Shown here piece by piece: positions 13,561 to 26,319 of a stretch of 64,000 nt of DNA. A program made the translations under genes and the position numbers. The notes under the pieces are model-generated. The model worked only from the letters and a program-made list of their open reading frames with translations. It searched no databases and was not told where the DNA came from. The stretch is from Polydactylus sextarius (Eukaryota > Chordata > Actinopteri > Polynemidae), in assembly GCA_016801845.1 (NCBI GenBank), contig CM028918.1, forward strand, positions 13,133,001-13,197,000, in the 5' to 3' direction. Positions within the stretch are counted from its first letter, which is position 1, and every line of letters starts with the position of its first letter.

Positions 13561-14280
13561 CTACTTTGTGTGCTAACTGCCAGGCCATGGCCTCTGTCAT
13601 AGGTCCAATCGCATTTGGCACAATTATGGTCCTCCACCCAGGTCCAACATCTTGAATCAGCATCCCTTTTGCACTTCTTGTGTTTTGTAACCGCACACAT
13701 CAGCAATACCTTTACTGATAGATCCTTTATTGCATAACCGACACACATGTGCTCCAGCTGGTCAGCTTGTTTTTAAGTGGTGATATAGAGTTTCTTTGGC
13801 ATCTCTTGTTAGTACCTTTCCATCACTTACCACTGTTGTTCTTTTATTTTGGGATCTTGGGATACGTATGAATATGTTTTTTGTCCAATTAATATAAAAT
13901 AATCATTGTTGATATCTTGCAAATAGGGAACAGTACTGAGAATAAATCACAAACAGGTAGCTTCATCTGCATTGAGACCAATGTCTGATAAAATACTTTC
14001 CAAATGATCACTAAGTTGCTCATAAAATATGCCCTTATTAGCATTAGCTTGCTCAATATGCTTTTCACATGGATATGATTTCAAAAAAGTAAAGCTGTTG
14101 CGCAATGAATTCAAAATTAATTGACTGGGGAAATGCTATGACCACAGTTCCAAGTATCAAAATGCCTCCTCTGTTCAGCATCAAAGAGAATCTGTTCAAA
14201 GTTGTGATTAGTTCCCAGAGCAATCCTGAGCTGTTGCGCATTCACTTCTCCCAGGAATCTTTGGTTTTATAGGGAATCTC
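13561..14280 (-). pseudogene. Decayed protein-coding relic, identity unknown
   Basis: Read on the minus strand, several adjoining segments in shifted frames look like degraded coding sequence. One segment (about 14265 to 14115) is open for some 55 codons and includes NAQQLRIALGTNHNFEQI and LFDAEQRRHFDTW. A second (about 14120 to 13940) includes CEKHIEQANANKGIFYEQL and LESILSDIGLNADEA. A third (about 13750 to 13561) is Cys/His-rich, with CAVTKHKKCKR and HNCAKCDW, and the neighbouring frame there has HVCRLC. Stops and frameshifts break the whole. Composition and codon-like texture differ from the flanks. It could be a transposase or another transposon ORF, or a host pseudogene. I do not recognise the family. 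Confidence 0.35.
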
Positions 14281-14330
14281 AACCGGCGAGCAAGTTTCAT
14301 CGGGTTTTGAACCGTAAAACCAAAGCAGGA

Positions 14331-15040
14331 AACTCAAACAGAGGTATTGGCAGAGGCTGTGGTGGTAGGCATGGCAACAATCAAAGGAGCATTTCCTTAT
14401 TTATGACCTTTGTGTAGTTGTGAGCACACAATAGTGCTGAATGGGCCTCATTTGTCATTAATGCCTCAGCTTTTCCTGTTGCCACATGTCACAGTAACTG
14501 TAATCACTAACTTCTTTGAGTGTATGGTCATGGTGAGGTCTGAGTGAGTTCATATTTCAAAATAACCCTGGACATGCAAAAGCTGTTATCACTGAGTGTA
14601 ATTTTGAGGTTTTGCAAAACTGTCTGAGGGCAACTTCGGTTTAGTGATTGTGTTGCACAAACATGACAGCTAGCTAACTGCAGTCTGCATCGAATCTTAG
14701 CAAATAGCGGTGAAGCAGTGAATGTGAGGAATGCTTTAAAATTCAATCAATCAAACATTTTGATCATTATTGAAAGCCAGAACTTCCTTATCAAGTCTGT
14801 TAAGCATACACTGTGACAACTTTCTGCTCTTTTGGTAGTAAAATCTTATTATTGCTGCATTTTTAATTTGTTATTCCTCAGAAAATCCCATTAAAGATGC
14901 CCACGTACAAATTTAACTCATGGGATTATTTCTAAACTGGGTCTGATTACTTTGCTTTGTGTCACATAGAGAAAAGCAAAAATAAAATCCATAAAGTTAC
15001 CAACTAATAAATGTCAAAAGCTGCACTCGACAGCAGCAGT
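14331..15040. other. Non-coding stretch
   Basis: No gene or recognisable repeat seen. Confidence 0.5.
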
Positions 15041-15640
15041 TTTGTGCCACTGGAGTTTGTACGTTGCTGTAAAGGGAAGCTGTGTCAAGCCACTGAACCC
15101 CAGTGATTTACTACAATGCCTTCGTTCCTGTTAATGAATGTGAAGGAAAAGCCTATTTCTTTCAGTTCGAGCTGCCATTTACACCCCAGGTGGATAAGCC
15201 TCACAGGTATGCAGGGTATTTGTCACACTGATGGAGCATGTAAAGTCTCAATTTTAAGTGATGTGCTGTACGTGTAAATGTAACACCGATGCAAGAGACA
15301 CTTCTCTGCAGAGTGAAAAGCAAATATTTGGGAAACTCCAGTGGTTTTTCACTAGAGAAGTGATTACATAAAATCAAAAGCCAATTGTGTAACTGTGGTC
15401 AGAAAAAAAAGACAAAACTATTGACCAAGAATGAGCATGTGGCTCGCATGTGGCTCTCAGCTCCAGTCTCTTGTTGTGTAGATTTGCATATGGAGTGGCA
15501 CATGGAAGATGCTGCAGGCCAGACAAACAATGGGCGGATGACTCATTAGATACGTGAGTCTGCTGTCAGAGAAAGTCAGAGCAGAAATCAAATGCCACTT
15601 TGAGCTCCCAACTGGTGTTTACTGGAAGGGAGCAGGAATG
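15041..15640. promoter_or_regulatory. Candidate regulatory block with OCT, SOX and AP-1 sites
   Basis: Within 65 bp lie ATTTGCAT (15482-15489, OCT octamer), ACAATGG (15527-15533, SOX core) and the full palindromic ATGACTCAT (15538-15546, AP-1). The surrounding 600 bp is repeat-free, has balanced composition and no open frame. The clustering suggests an enhancer, but function and conservation are not shown. Confidence 0.28.
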
Positions 15641-17820
15641 TGAAGAATGTCTGCCGTCTGACTTTGTCCCTGGATGAAGGTGCTCATAAAATGTGTCTCA
15701 GGCAACCTTTTGAAATGGTCTTCATTTTACAGGATGGATGCTGGGAATCCCCTTCTTTCTGGATCTCTTTACATATTTAATTAAATCCATGTATATATGA
15801 GAAGGAAATCGAGAAGTTACATTTGCAGTATATCAACGATCCCTGGCTTCCATATGAAGTTAAACAGTGCTAGAATTGTATAAGACAACTATAACGTCAA
15901 GTACAAGACTAAAATCACATATTTCTGACAAGCTTAAGAGCTTTTATTTTCATTGATTAGCTACATGATTTTAACTGAACCATTTCTATGACTCCATGAG
16001 TCCATCAGCTGACACAGGCCACTACTAAGGATTAACTTTTCCTCAATTCACATTCTACTTATGTAATCATTTTAAAGTTCGTAATATCAGCTAATTGTTT
16101 TCTCTTTTTGTCTGTTAAGTACCAGATAAGTTCATTGCTGATTTAATAGAAACCATGGTCTTGTCAGGGTCTTATCTGATCTTATCTTTAAACTAGATAA
16201 AAATGGGGTTAGACCACATAACTGCCTTAAAATGACTTTGCTTATTACTATATTCATATTTTACTGAGTAGCAGTGGATTCATCTTTCACATGTAAAACA
16301 ATGCACTATCATTCAGCTAGAGTAGTTAACTAGATGTTTATCATCAGGTTGGCAAACCTGACCATTTAAATATGCAATAATTAAGATCGGTCTATATGTT
16401 GCAAGACTAATGTAGTAGTCATTTGTTTCCTATGATGGCGTCACGCTCTTGGACCCCCTAGCTGGCTACTTTTTCCGACTGACTGGCTTCTCCACTTCCT
16501 TGTGGAAAGCCTTGATAATAGGATGCAAATAGTTCTGGGATACCCTTTATTTTAATAAGTAAAGACTGCACATGGTTCCTATTTTACGTTTGGCCCCTTG
16601 TCAAGTGCTAAGTTTCCTCTGCTTGTGAAACCTTGGCGGAAGACTCCACCATAATCTAGCTCCGAGATATCCTGACACTTTTACATGTCACATAGTGCAA
16701 AAAATTAAAACTCAGTAGCAAGCTCTATTTTAGAAAAAAAACTTCCTAGTTTTTATCAGTCAACCTGAAATATCTGGTGCTAGGGGCAACAGTGCTTCCT
16801 GATTTCAGCCAAGACTCCGCAGCCCCCACCTTTTCAAAATACAGTCGTCCTCATTCACCTTTCTTAGTTTAGCAAACGGTATGCATGGTTCAAATTAAAA
16901 GATGCCCTGAAAACAGTCACAGTTATGGTTGGAACACTGAATAAGCCCACAGATGCTGATGTGAGGAGAGCCTCCATCCTAAATCAATGTCTGAATGTTT
17001 AAAGTTTGGCTTGGTTTAGTTTTTTTCCCATGGTTTCCTGAGGTACAATGAACTGTTAACAGGCACATTCTTAACTCATGATAAAAGAAACATTGCACCA
17101 AAGTGAAACTACAGTTTGCAGTATTTACCATAAATGAGACCCCTTTTGAATTCTTCTGTCACACAGGAAGTGGTGTGTGTGTTACATGTCCAGCAGCAGT
17201 ATTTAGACATAAACATTGTAAAGTAGGAAGAAAGGGATCTCCACCCACAGAAACAAACACTACATGTTAGACATCACAGTAGTGGACATAGTGTTTGACA
17301 GAGATGATAAAAGAGTGTGATACTGTGTTATTCATACTTGTGCGATAGAGGAACTAATAGTTTCAAGCAGTGGTTAAAGGAATGGGTTTGAGTCACGTCG
17401 CACTAGCTTAGATAAACTGAAAAATTAGGAATTCATCTTGGACTGATGATGGGAAATTTACTTAGAAATTAACTTTAGGGCAGCACTTATCATTTCCTTT
17501 TCTTATTTCCTGTGTTGATGAAAAGTGGTTCATTCAAAATACAGGTGTTATTTAGATACATACTTTGATGTTATTGGGTGAAATCCTTCTAACATTTCTT
17601 TTTCTTTCTTTCGTTCTCTCTTCATGTTCCATCCTCCGTGCCCATACAAGCTCAGTGGTCACGTTGCTGGCCCTGTGACTAAACATTTTGCTCTGCACAG
17701 AGACATATTTTGAACAGCTAATTTAGCAGGAGTTGGAACGTAAATAGCTTTGCACCCACTTTATTCAAATGACTCATGTTGGTTCTCATGCTTGTCATAT
17801 ATTACATTCATTCACTGAGA
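15641..17820. other. Non-coding stretch
   Basis: No gene, microsatellite or recognisable transposon. The segment 16430-16830 has somewhat higher GC than its flanks but no open frame I can interpret. Confidence 0.5.
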
Positions 17821-17900
17821 AAATGGCTGTAACTGAAGATGCCCTCACAGTTGCTATACTAATTACCATGCTAATGACAAGCCATTAATTAGAAGAATAA
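17821..17900. promoter_or_regulatory. Homeodomain-site cluster
   Basis: TAATTA (17860-17865), TAAT (17872-17875) and ATTAATTA (17884-17891) fall within 32 bp. Possible enhancer; weak evidence because such cores are frequent in AT-rich DNA. Confidence 0.2.
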
Positions 17901-20349
17901 GAGAAAAAGAGCTAGAGAGAAATGGGAATGGAAAGAGAGAAAGTTGGAGACATAAATGGAGAAAATAGTGAAGTGAGTGGGCTGTTGATGTTGATGACTC
18001 CTGTTTGTGGTATGCGTGACTTCTGTGAGCAGAGCCTGGCAGACAGGATCAGGGATCAGTGGCCTTCTTAAGGCCAGACCTTCAGTTCTGATATTACCTG
18101 CTGGGAATCTCTCTCTCCTCTCTCTCGTTTCCTGGGGAATTCAGATGATTCCTGGGCTGATAAAGATAAAGAAAGAGCTGGAGGAGCTGAAGTGATATGA
18201 AGCCAGTTTGTGGTTTACTTGCAGTGTTTTCAACAATGACTGGTTCATTTATAATTTTGTGTTTAGTTGGACTTGGGCCTTTGACATATGATAATCAGGT
18301 GGAAATCTGTGTTCAAATTCTACTTAGGAAGTTTCCCAGATATATTCAGTTTCAGTCCTACTTACTAAAAAATTTGCATTTCCATTAGAGGTAGTGATTC
18401 AGCAGAGTCTGTACATGCCCTAAACCTGCAACCTCTAATGACTTTTATGTTACCACTGTCCTTGTCTTGTACCTTGAAGTTTTCTGTTAACAAAGTATTA
18501 AAATTTTTTAACAAAGTTAATGTTCTGTTATGAGTGGAGACGTCACAGTTCAGCAGAAATCAAAACTTGATACATCACAATCTGAGGACTCTAAACTGCA
18601 TCTATATATTGTGTTTTCTTAAACTTGGTTTGGTATTGAGGTATATTGGGTTCGAATTTGTGTTGCAATTTTCTTACATTTTTTTTGACTTCCAGAATGT
18701 TGGGGCCGTGATTGTTGGGGTCGGGGGATGACTGACTGAAACCATACCGGCCTCAAACAGACTCCAGGTCGAAAATCAAACAACTCTGCTCCTACATCTC
18801 ATTCTGGGGCAATGTAATGTCAGCTACATCCAGTGCAGAGAGCAACGCTATCTTTCAGACTCTCACCACTAATGATAGTGGGGCATCCCACTTTTATAAT
18901 TGTGTTTGCATTAAAATTACAGCTTGCGTGCCGCTACAGGGTTAGGATCATCGGTTGTAACTTGCTCCAGGGAGCAGTGGGAAACCACAGGTTCTGGGGA
19001 AATGTTATATGCAAACATATTGAATATAAATATTTGGATACGCCTTTTCCTTTATTTTTCACCTAATTTTTTTTGTGTGGAATCTGTCATTTTCCATTTA
19101 AATGGTCAGTCATAGGTTACCAGCTGCAGTAAAAGTTTCAGTCTGCCCCCATTTTGGTTGCATTGTTTGGAAGTCAAGATCACAGCGTGGCACATTTGGT
19201 TCCAACACATTTCTTGTAAGTGGTGCTTGTGAAATATATGAGCAAGCATGACACAACAACACATCAAAACACAAAAAACAAAACACAAAAAAGCTCATTT
19301 ACTGTTTTAATGTTTTAGGATGGAACTTCCCTGTGCCACTTTCTGGTGTGACCTTTATTAATCATTGCTGCTGTTTAAATGTCTTCTCAGATCAAACTTC
19401 CACATAAATCAGTTACTTTCTACCCCCTGCATGCTCCCTCCTTTCTCTTTTTTTCAGTATTTTACGCTCTACTTCCTTGACTCTTTTATTTTTTACCAAA
19501 AATACTCTTGCTGAGACCGAGTGTGTGACTCGGTTTCAGCAGATCAAAGAGGCAGTCATCCAGTCAGAGGAAACATTGTTAATGCTGCTGATACTGTGCC
19601 GTTGGCCTGTTTGCAGCATGTTCTCAATAACAGGAAGTCAGGAGAAATGAGTTCTCCCATAATTATGTTGGGAGTTGTTTTTCCCTTCCTCGCCATATAG
19701 TATTCTGGGGGTAAACCACTGCCGAGATCAAAAACTGGAATGTTGAATCTTGATCTTAAATCAGAGGGGGCTTCCAGAGAGCCGGACGGTGAGGTTAATA
19801 AAACACAAAGACCACTTCATAAATGGGGCCATCCATTGTATATGTGTGCAGGGCTGGAATCTGCTTATGGGTAGGGGAGAGGGTTTAGACTGATCAGTGT
19901 TGGAGTAACAATAGAGCCAGACTGACCAGGGCACAATAATAGATACTACAGGACAGGTTTTGGGACACAAGCAATGTACTACTATAAAGATCTATTGACA
20001 TAGGTTAAGATGATGTTGATATTGAAACTCTCTGGAATTCTTAGTGTTTACATCTGACTGTCATGCCAACTTATTCTTTTTACTAGACATTGTTTTCAAT
20101 GTAACATTTTTACATGTGATGGTGTTAAGGCAGCCCTACAATGATTAAATTCTACACCATTTTCTTATTTTTTACAGTTTTGGTCAATGTACACATAGAT
20201 TGACATGATGTACATACAATCAAAACTGTAGAGATCAGTGCTCCAGTGGAAAGGAAAAAAGACTTTCTGTTTCCAAGTAGGGAGTGGAATATCAGGCATG
20301 TACAAGAAACCTTTGGCTGAAAGTTGACGTTCTCGTCAGTCCAATGAAA
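17901..20349. other. Non-coding stretch
   Basis: No gene recognised. A near-perfect small hairpin lies at 19510-19540, inside a repeat-free segment (19500-19700) that also has a SOX-like CATTGTT. Confidence 0.5.
19510..19540. repeat. Inverted repeat, 13-bp arms
   Basis: Arms gctgagaccgagt (19510-19522) and actcggtttcagc (19528-19540) pair with one mismatch around the loop gtgtg. It is too short to call an RNA gene. Confidence 0.6.
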
Positions 20350-20750
20350 AGAATGGTTGAGTGGCTGAGTGATCACCACCTGATGGGGAGTTGGATCCAA
20401 CATTATTGGTGGCTGCCAGACTCAATAGACCAAATGTGTGAATCTTTCTCACATATACCTCTGTTTTCACCTCTGAGCAAACTTTTCTTGTGCTTTTGTG
20501 GGAGGTTGGGGACATGATGTCAGAATGGACCCTGTTCAAAATGTCTATCATGAAAACAGCTGCAAGGATCTATTGCCAGAGGGTGGTGATTGCTTGGCAT
20601 GGGAGCAACTTAAGAACCTGGTAGTGGACTCTAGCAGGCAGGGAGGCTGCCATGCTACAGAAAGAGACCTCCCAAACTTAGTTGGAATGAGTGACTCCAA
20701 TCTCTGGGACACTGGCAGGCCAGAATCATACAGCTGTGGTACTTACATGA
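20350..20750 (+). mobile_element. LINE fragment, jockey/Rex-like, degenerate
   Basis: Conceptual translation across frameshifts and stops gives an ordered series resembling the linker between the endonuclease and reverse-transcriptase domains of a common fish non-LTR retrotransposon. DHHLMGSWI comes first, then GDMMSEWTLF, then a WHGSNLRTW / WTLAGREAAM stretch ending in a conserved-looking 'QKE', and then an LWDTGRPES-like segment. The recognition is from memory of that family's protein pattern; the exact family (Rex1, jockey-like or other) is not assigned. Both ends are truncated and no catalytic motif survives. It is dead. Confidence 0.65.
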
Positions 20751-22078
20751 AGGCTTAATATGAGGGCGATTTGATGAGGCAATGGGTGGTGAGTGACTTT
20801 TGAATGTCCTTTCAGGTTTTTGGTAAAGGGTTCAAGTCGGGCACATTCAGCAGCTGCACATAAACACAGACTTCAGGAATTCAGTGTACAAAGAATGACC
20901 ATCTTCAGTAGCCTGTTGTTGTTGGGAGTCTTGGTGGATGGTTTTTGGTATGGAAAGGGTGTGACTGACGTGGGCAGTTTGAATGCTACCAACCCTGTTT
21001 TCTTTTTACCATGATGGTGACGTTTTCTCTGACCTTAATGTGGTCTATGGTCTTCCCATAGCTCTAACCATGTATATCTTGGTTTCATTTCAACATTTAT
21101 TTAATGTCAGAATGTTTGCTGAAATACTTGACACCTGGACAATGTGAAATACTAATCATCTTGGACTGTGTAAAGCTGTCTAGAGCTGTTTCCTTCTAGA
21201 AATAATAATAATAAAAAAATCAGTGGAAAGTAAAGTCATTATATATGATTGGCAGAGGATTACACCTAACACCTGGCAGACAGACAGATGTTTTACTTTT
21301 GTGGCTGTGAGCTGTTTTGCTATGCTGGCTTTACCTAAGGAGTTGTCAACATGGAATTGACTAAGAATTGTGCAAATTGGTATGATTCAGTTTAACAAAT
21401 TATAAACACTGGATTATTACTTAATTTAATGAGGATTTATGGATATTGTTTATTTTTCCTCCACAGGTTGGTATTCATTAAAAATATATATATATTTTTT
21501 TCAAAGGTGCCTAATAAAAAAAAATTTAAAAAAATGAGGAAAACTGCAAGAAAAGTTCAATTTAAACACAATAATCCATGCTTTGGAAATTTTAATGAGT
21601 AAGAAATAATTATTTTTTTAAATTTTATATCTGTAAAACATTAACTACAAAACTATTATTTTAAAAATTGACATTGCAAGATTCAAGATTAAAGTTTGCT
21701 GTGAATGTATTTCCCTGTGTGTTTGCATACACAGAAAGAAACTAAATATTTTTTTCTCATAAGACCATTCAGTGCACTTGTAAAAGGCACAAATAAATAC
21801 TTGAAGTTATCAGTAACTAAAAATAGAACTAAAACCAAAACCAAACAAACACTTATTGTTCACTTTATTCTGAAAGTGATTTTTTCTGATACGTTTGAGT
21901 TGAGGTTGTTTGACCTGTACAGGTGACCTTTATAGCTCAGCTGGTGCTAACAAACACTTCACCTCGTTGGTTTTCTTTATTTATTTAGAAAAACTTTGAT
22001 AAGTGAAAATAACACGCATGTGAATAAAGTGTGTATGATTCACATGTGTTTGTGCATGCAGGAGTGTTTGTTTGTGTT
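20751..22078. other. Non-coding, AT-rich stretch
   Basis: Very AT-rich between 21400 and 21900, with several A/T runs. A tRNA box A-like string at about 21933 has no matching box B, so it is not a tRNA gene. Confidence 0.55.
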
Positions 22079-22318
22079 TCAAGCTGAGTGGAGGATTATT
22101 AGGAGCAACTGGAGGAAGCAATTAACAGGTGCCATGGGCTTGACAAGTGCTACGGGCTGAGTACTTGACATTACAGCGTCTGTATATGGAGACACATCAG
22201 TCTCGTCTGTCTCAGGTTTGTGAGCAGCTTCTCTCAAGGGTGCACTTGGTGTGTCGGCCCTTGTAGAGAAGAGGCGAGCTGACAGGCTAATCAGTTCCTC
22301 TTCAGCTCCTGACCTCCT
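22079..22318 (-). other. Candidate coding exon (unidentified), minus strand
   Basis: A minus-strand frame of about 80 codons ends in TGA at 22079-22081. It has balanced, coding-like codon use (for example EEELISLSARLFSTRADT and HKPETDETDVSPYTDAV), unlike the AT-rich flanks. A possible splice acceptor (ccttttgagctttag) lies at its 5' side near 22318, just inside a (TG)n array. If real it would be a terminal coding exon with a hydrophobic C-terminus (CFLQLLLIILHSA). I do not recognise the protein, no partner exon is evident, and a chance open frame remains the likelier explanation. Confidence 0.22.
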
Positions 22319-22342
22319 AAAGCTCAAAAGGATCTGCTGATA

Positions 22343-22492
<150 letters not shown>

Positions 22493-24216
22493 GTGATGCT
22501 TGTACTTATGTTCACAGTGTACAGATAAAGTCAGTCCAAAAATTCCATAATGTCAACTTTAAGACAGCAAAGATTTATGGCTGACCTGAAATCAGATATC
22601 TGTAAGAGTATGTGTGTTGTGAAGGTGTGTGTGGGGGGGAGGGATTCCTGCAACCGTAGTTGACCTGACCTGGTTCTCACTATGGACTGAGAGACCAAAA
22701 AGACTGAGCCAATCTTATTTCCACACAACTAACAGACTGAGTGACTAAGTGAGACTGACTAAGCGAATGTCATGACTATGGAAATGTGATATTCATTATC
22801 AGAGAGATAAAGTCTTTATATATACAAATCATTTATGATTTTACACCTCAAATGTAGTTTATGGTTGGTTTGTGTGAATGCTGCTGCTCTCACACAAACA
22901 GTTATGATGAAGCAAACTGTCTGGATAAAGACCCAATCCTGATTCAGTTTAACCAAAGTGAAAACACTGTAAGCAAATCTTTATGGTACCTTCAGAAAAT
23001 ATTCAGCTTTACTTCCTGAATTCATGTACGAGCCAAATTAAACCCATTTGTCCATTTGCATTTAAAGGGCAAAGCAAAAGTTATATTTTTAAAGAATTGA
23101 AATGTTACTCAAACTAACCATAGCTTTCATTACTGAGTAACCTTATTCTTGAATATCTTGTTTGGCAAACTTGACTGGGAGGAAAGTTTCAAATCATCAC
23201 ACTGAAAAGTTGGAATCAGAATATATTTGCTTAAAAATGACCAAAACAATTCTTTATTATTCATTTCCTGTTGACTAACTAATTAAATTGCTTTATCAAG
23301 TTGTTCTTACAGCCCTAAATGCCAATATCAGTATATTCTACTATATGAGTGGAAAAATATTTCAAAAGCCTCTACTGCTCTGGAGTTTAGCAGCAAAGCA
23401 GAGCAGACTGGAGTCTACAGGCCTTAACTTAGATAAACAGGCAGTATTCACACGTGATACAAAACATCTCAGTGATGTCTTCCACTATCTCAGAGGGAAA
23501 CTTGTCTGTACAGCTCCTCGCCCCAAAGGCTTACAAGCAGAAAACACTGCAGAGAACTCAACTGATGTGTTTTCTGTATGTATTCCTAAAAGCACTCAAC
23601 TGATACAAAACATTGGACAATATATAGCAAAACTTAAATGCTTCCACCAGCTTACAAAACTGACTAAAGACCAGCAAGGCTACTATAGACAGCTTTTCTA
23701 CAGGTGTGACCTGAAGGCTCTGAGTTATAAGTTATATGTTCTCTATGTTACTGTCCAGCAGCAGCAATGAGAAAAATGTCCTCTTGAGGCGAACCTGTCA
23801 CCTATGAATTACAGCCTCAGCCATTTTTCCATAAATAACTAAGACTTGTTACTTTATCATGTATTTCCTCACCAACATGTCAACTCAGTGACATAACAGT
23901 GCCATAAAAAAACAATATAATATTAACTCCAGTTTCATGGCTGAGTTTTTTCTGTATTAAATCAAGATCATGCTCTTTTCTAACTCTCATCCAAGTGTAA
24001 ATTGTAAAACAACATTAACCACATTATGTGAAACATGTAGTGTTGGTGGTATTGTCTTTCCCTAAAAATATATTGTTTAATAAAGTTGTTGTATAAAAAC
24101 ATAATTGTTGGGGTCAGCATTGCCAGATTTTTTTTACGGTGACATTGTTTCTCTTAAATACTGTGTTGTGCTTTTTGCAGCAGTCGACATGTTTTCAAGT
24201 TGTATATCTGTATGTC
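22493..24216. other. Non-coding stretch with one moderately long open frame
   Basis: No recognised gene or transposon. The frame starting from the first real ATG at 23345 and ending at 23770 is listed separately. Confidence 0.5.
23345..23770 (+). other. Unsupported open frame, 141 codons
   Basis: The frame runs from ATG (23345) to TGA (23768-23770). Product composition is Lys/Leu/Gln-rich, with a short poly-Gln end (VTVQQQQ). I see no domain, signal peptide or membrane segment. In 64 kb of AT-rich DNA read in six frames, one or two open frames of this size are expected by chance. No promoter, splice or polyadenylation context supports it. Recorded because it is among the longest frames here. 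Confidence 0.1.
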
Positions 24217-24540
24217 CATTCAATTATTGAGAACTTGATACCTCAACAATACCTCGACGAAATCCTTTCAAATCCAGTCCAAACATTTACTCGGGCTCAA
24301 AGATGAGCAGGTTAGATTTTGATGGTCAAAGGTCAAAGTCACTGTGGCCTCTCGAATGTGATATTTCAAGACGAGAATCACTACAGCTTAAGCTGAAATG
24401 TTCTCTTAGACTCAGGGATGAACTGATTAGATTTTAGCAGTCAAAGGTCATGAAATCTTTCACTGAGCACATGTTTTTGGCCATAACTCTGAGTTTAAGC
24501 AATGATTACCCATAACAGCACTGGTTGGATGAGGCACACA
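24217..24540 (+). repeat. Fish interspersed repeat carrying nuclear-receptor half-sites (copy 1)
   Basis: Matches, from memory, a common fish repeat with the phrases 'gatgaactgattagatttt', 'tcaaaggtcaaagtcac' and 'tttttggccataact'. Two related internal modules are visible (about 24301-24350 and 24415-24495), each with 'gatga.c.g.ttagatttt..' followed by 'gtcaaaggtca'. At 24323-24341 the spacing is TGGTCA-A-AGGTCA-A-AGTCA, a DR1-type arrangement. The element is decayed and its superfamily is not assigned. Confidence 0.6.
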
Positions 24541-26319
24541 ACAGGGCAGTGATCCTAGTTTTTCAGACTATAAACTATATTCTGGTGAAGATCATGTGAA
24601 ATGACTGAGTGCTCCAGGTCAGCTGCTAAATGGACCTTGATCTGTTGTTGTTTTGTCAAATGAGACTTGCTGGTTTGAATTTTAAGCTGATTTATTTTGC
24701 TTTCAAGTCAAGTCAAGTTGTCAGAGAGTCATAGTCCACTTCCTTTCCTAATTGACATTTAGGTTTAACCTGAATCACCACATCGACGATGCAATATAAC
24801 TAAACATACATTTTGCTAATATATGATTTATTCAAGGACTAGTTACATGCTTTTGGATTGTTTTACATCACACTGGTGTACTAGATAAAGTGCTAATTTA
24901 ATAGTGTTATTTGTACATTGTTTTTAGTGTCTCTTGGGGTTTGGTGGCAGAAATGGAAGCCTTGGAATGAGATCAGAGCTTTGGTAAAAACATTTATTTT
25001 AACTCCCACGCCTTCATACTTTTGATCCTACTAAGAGTTTTATGAGAATACAGTTTACCTTTGATTCAACTTTAATGTCGCCATCAGGGGGATTTTAATA
25101 CCTTAAAATCTGTAATTTAACAGACTCACAAGTCTCAAAGGTGACACAGCTTCTCTTTTAAATCATTCGCGCTTCCGTGCATCATTAAAGCACTTAATGG
25201 CCTATCTGAGCATTTAACCGGGAGAGGGACGGGGAGGAGAATGGACCTGTTGTGCAGCTGACCGGCATGGGAGAGAGAACAGACAAAAATAAAAGAGAAT
25301 GAGAAGAAGTGAGAGGAGTGATGGGTGGTGAGAAGATCCACTGAGCTGTCTTTCAGATATGAGAATAGGGATTAGAAAGTGAATAGCGATTACCTCCACG
25401 CTGACCTGCCAGCCACTGTAATCAAGGACAGTGTGAGTGATGCCATGATTGGCCAAAAGGAAGAGACCAGTGACAGTAATCCTTGGGAAAATGTGGCCCA
25501 CAATGACAGGTTGCGCTTAGAGATGACAACAGTGGCTCCATCACATTTCAGAGTAGAGGACAAAACAGACGAGATTTACAGTTACTTCCTCTTTCTTTCA
25601 GTACTCATAAACCTTTTGGGGATCTTCAAAAGGGGCCATGAGGTCCTGTCAGCCACTTTGGCACAGTAACAGAGAAAAGTGGGAAAAAACTCACATTGAT
25701 TCTATGATGAAGTACTTTGCTATAAAATTATCTGAAGGTTTAGGCCATGCAGCTGCTAATTCTTCTGACCACCCGGGATTAGCTCATTACTATTGTGGAA
25801 AACACTAAGCTGACCACTTGCCCCTATACCTTTTTTTTTTTTTTTTTTTTACACAATACTGAATCCCCTCGTAAGGGTTTAATCAAGATCTTAAGTGCTT
25901 ATAGTGTTTAATCTTGGTCACTAAATTGAGACTTTGAAACAGTGAATTCCTACAACCAAACTATGCAATTTGTTACTACGTCACCAGTTTCCTTGTACCA
26001 CGTAATTTGTGAGGACATGATGTACCACCGCCAGTTATTTTTCAGTCTCCTTGTAGCTGTTTTTGTTTTCAGTAAGTTGAAAGAAAATCTCTTTAACTGC
26101 CTAAATGCTCTTTTATGTTCAGCAAATCACCAACTTTGTCTGGTGTTTACTGCTGCTCAGGTAGTGTAGACTCAGAGGGGATTTTTTCCCCACCTGCTTC
26201 TGTCTGCTGTTAATATTACTGGAAAACAGAGTTGATGGGCACAGTAAATGCAGGGTGTGCAACCGCAACAGTGAGGGAAAAAGAAACTTTAAAGCCTGTG
26301 ACTCCTTCCACACTACCTT
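24541..26319. other. Non-coding stretch
   Basis: No gene recognised. T20 at 25831-25850. Overlapping open frames around 25214-25669 on both strands show no known domain. Confidence 0.5.

Noticed and set aside
21930..21960. tRNA box A-like string TAGCTCAGCTGG
   Set aside because: No box B at the right distance and no cloverleaf, so not a tRNA gene or SINE head.
25214..25669. Overlapping frames on both strands with partly coding-like composition
   Set aside because: No domain recognised and no consistent splice signals; left as non-coding.
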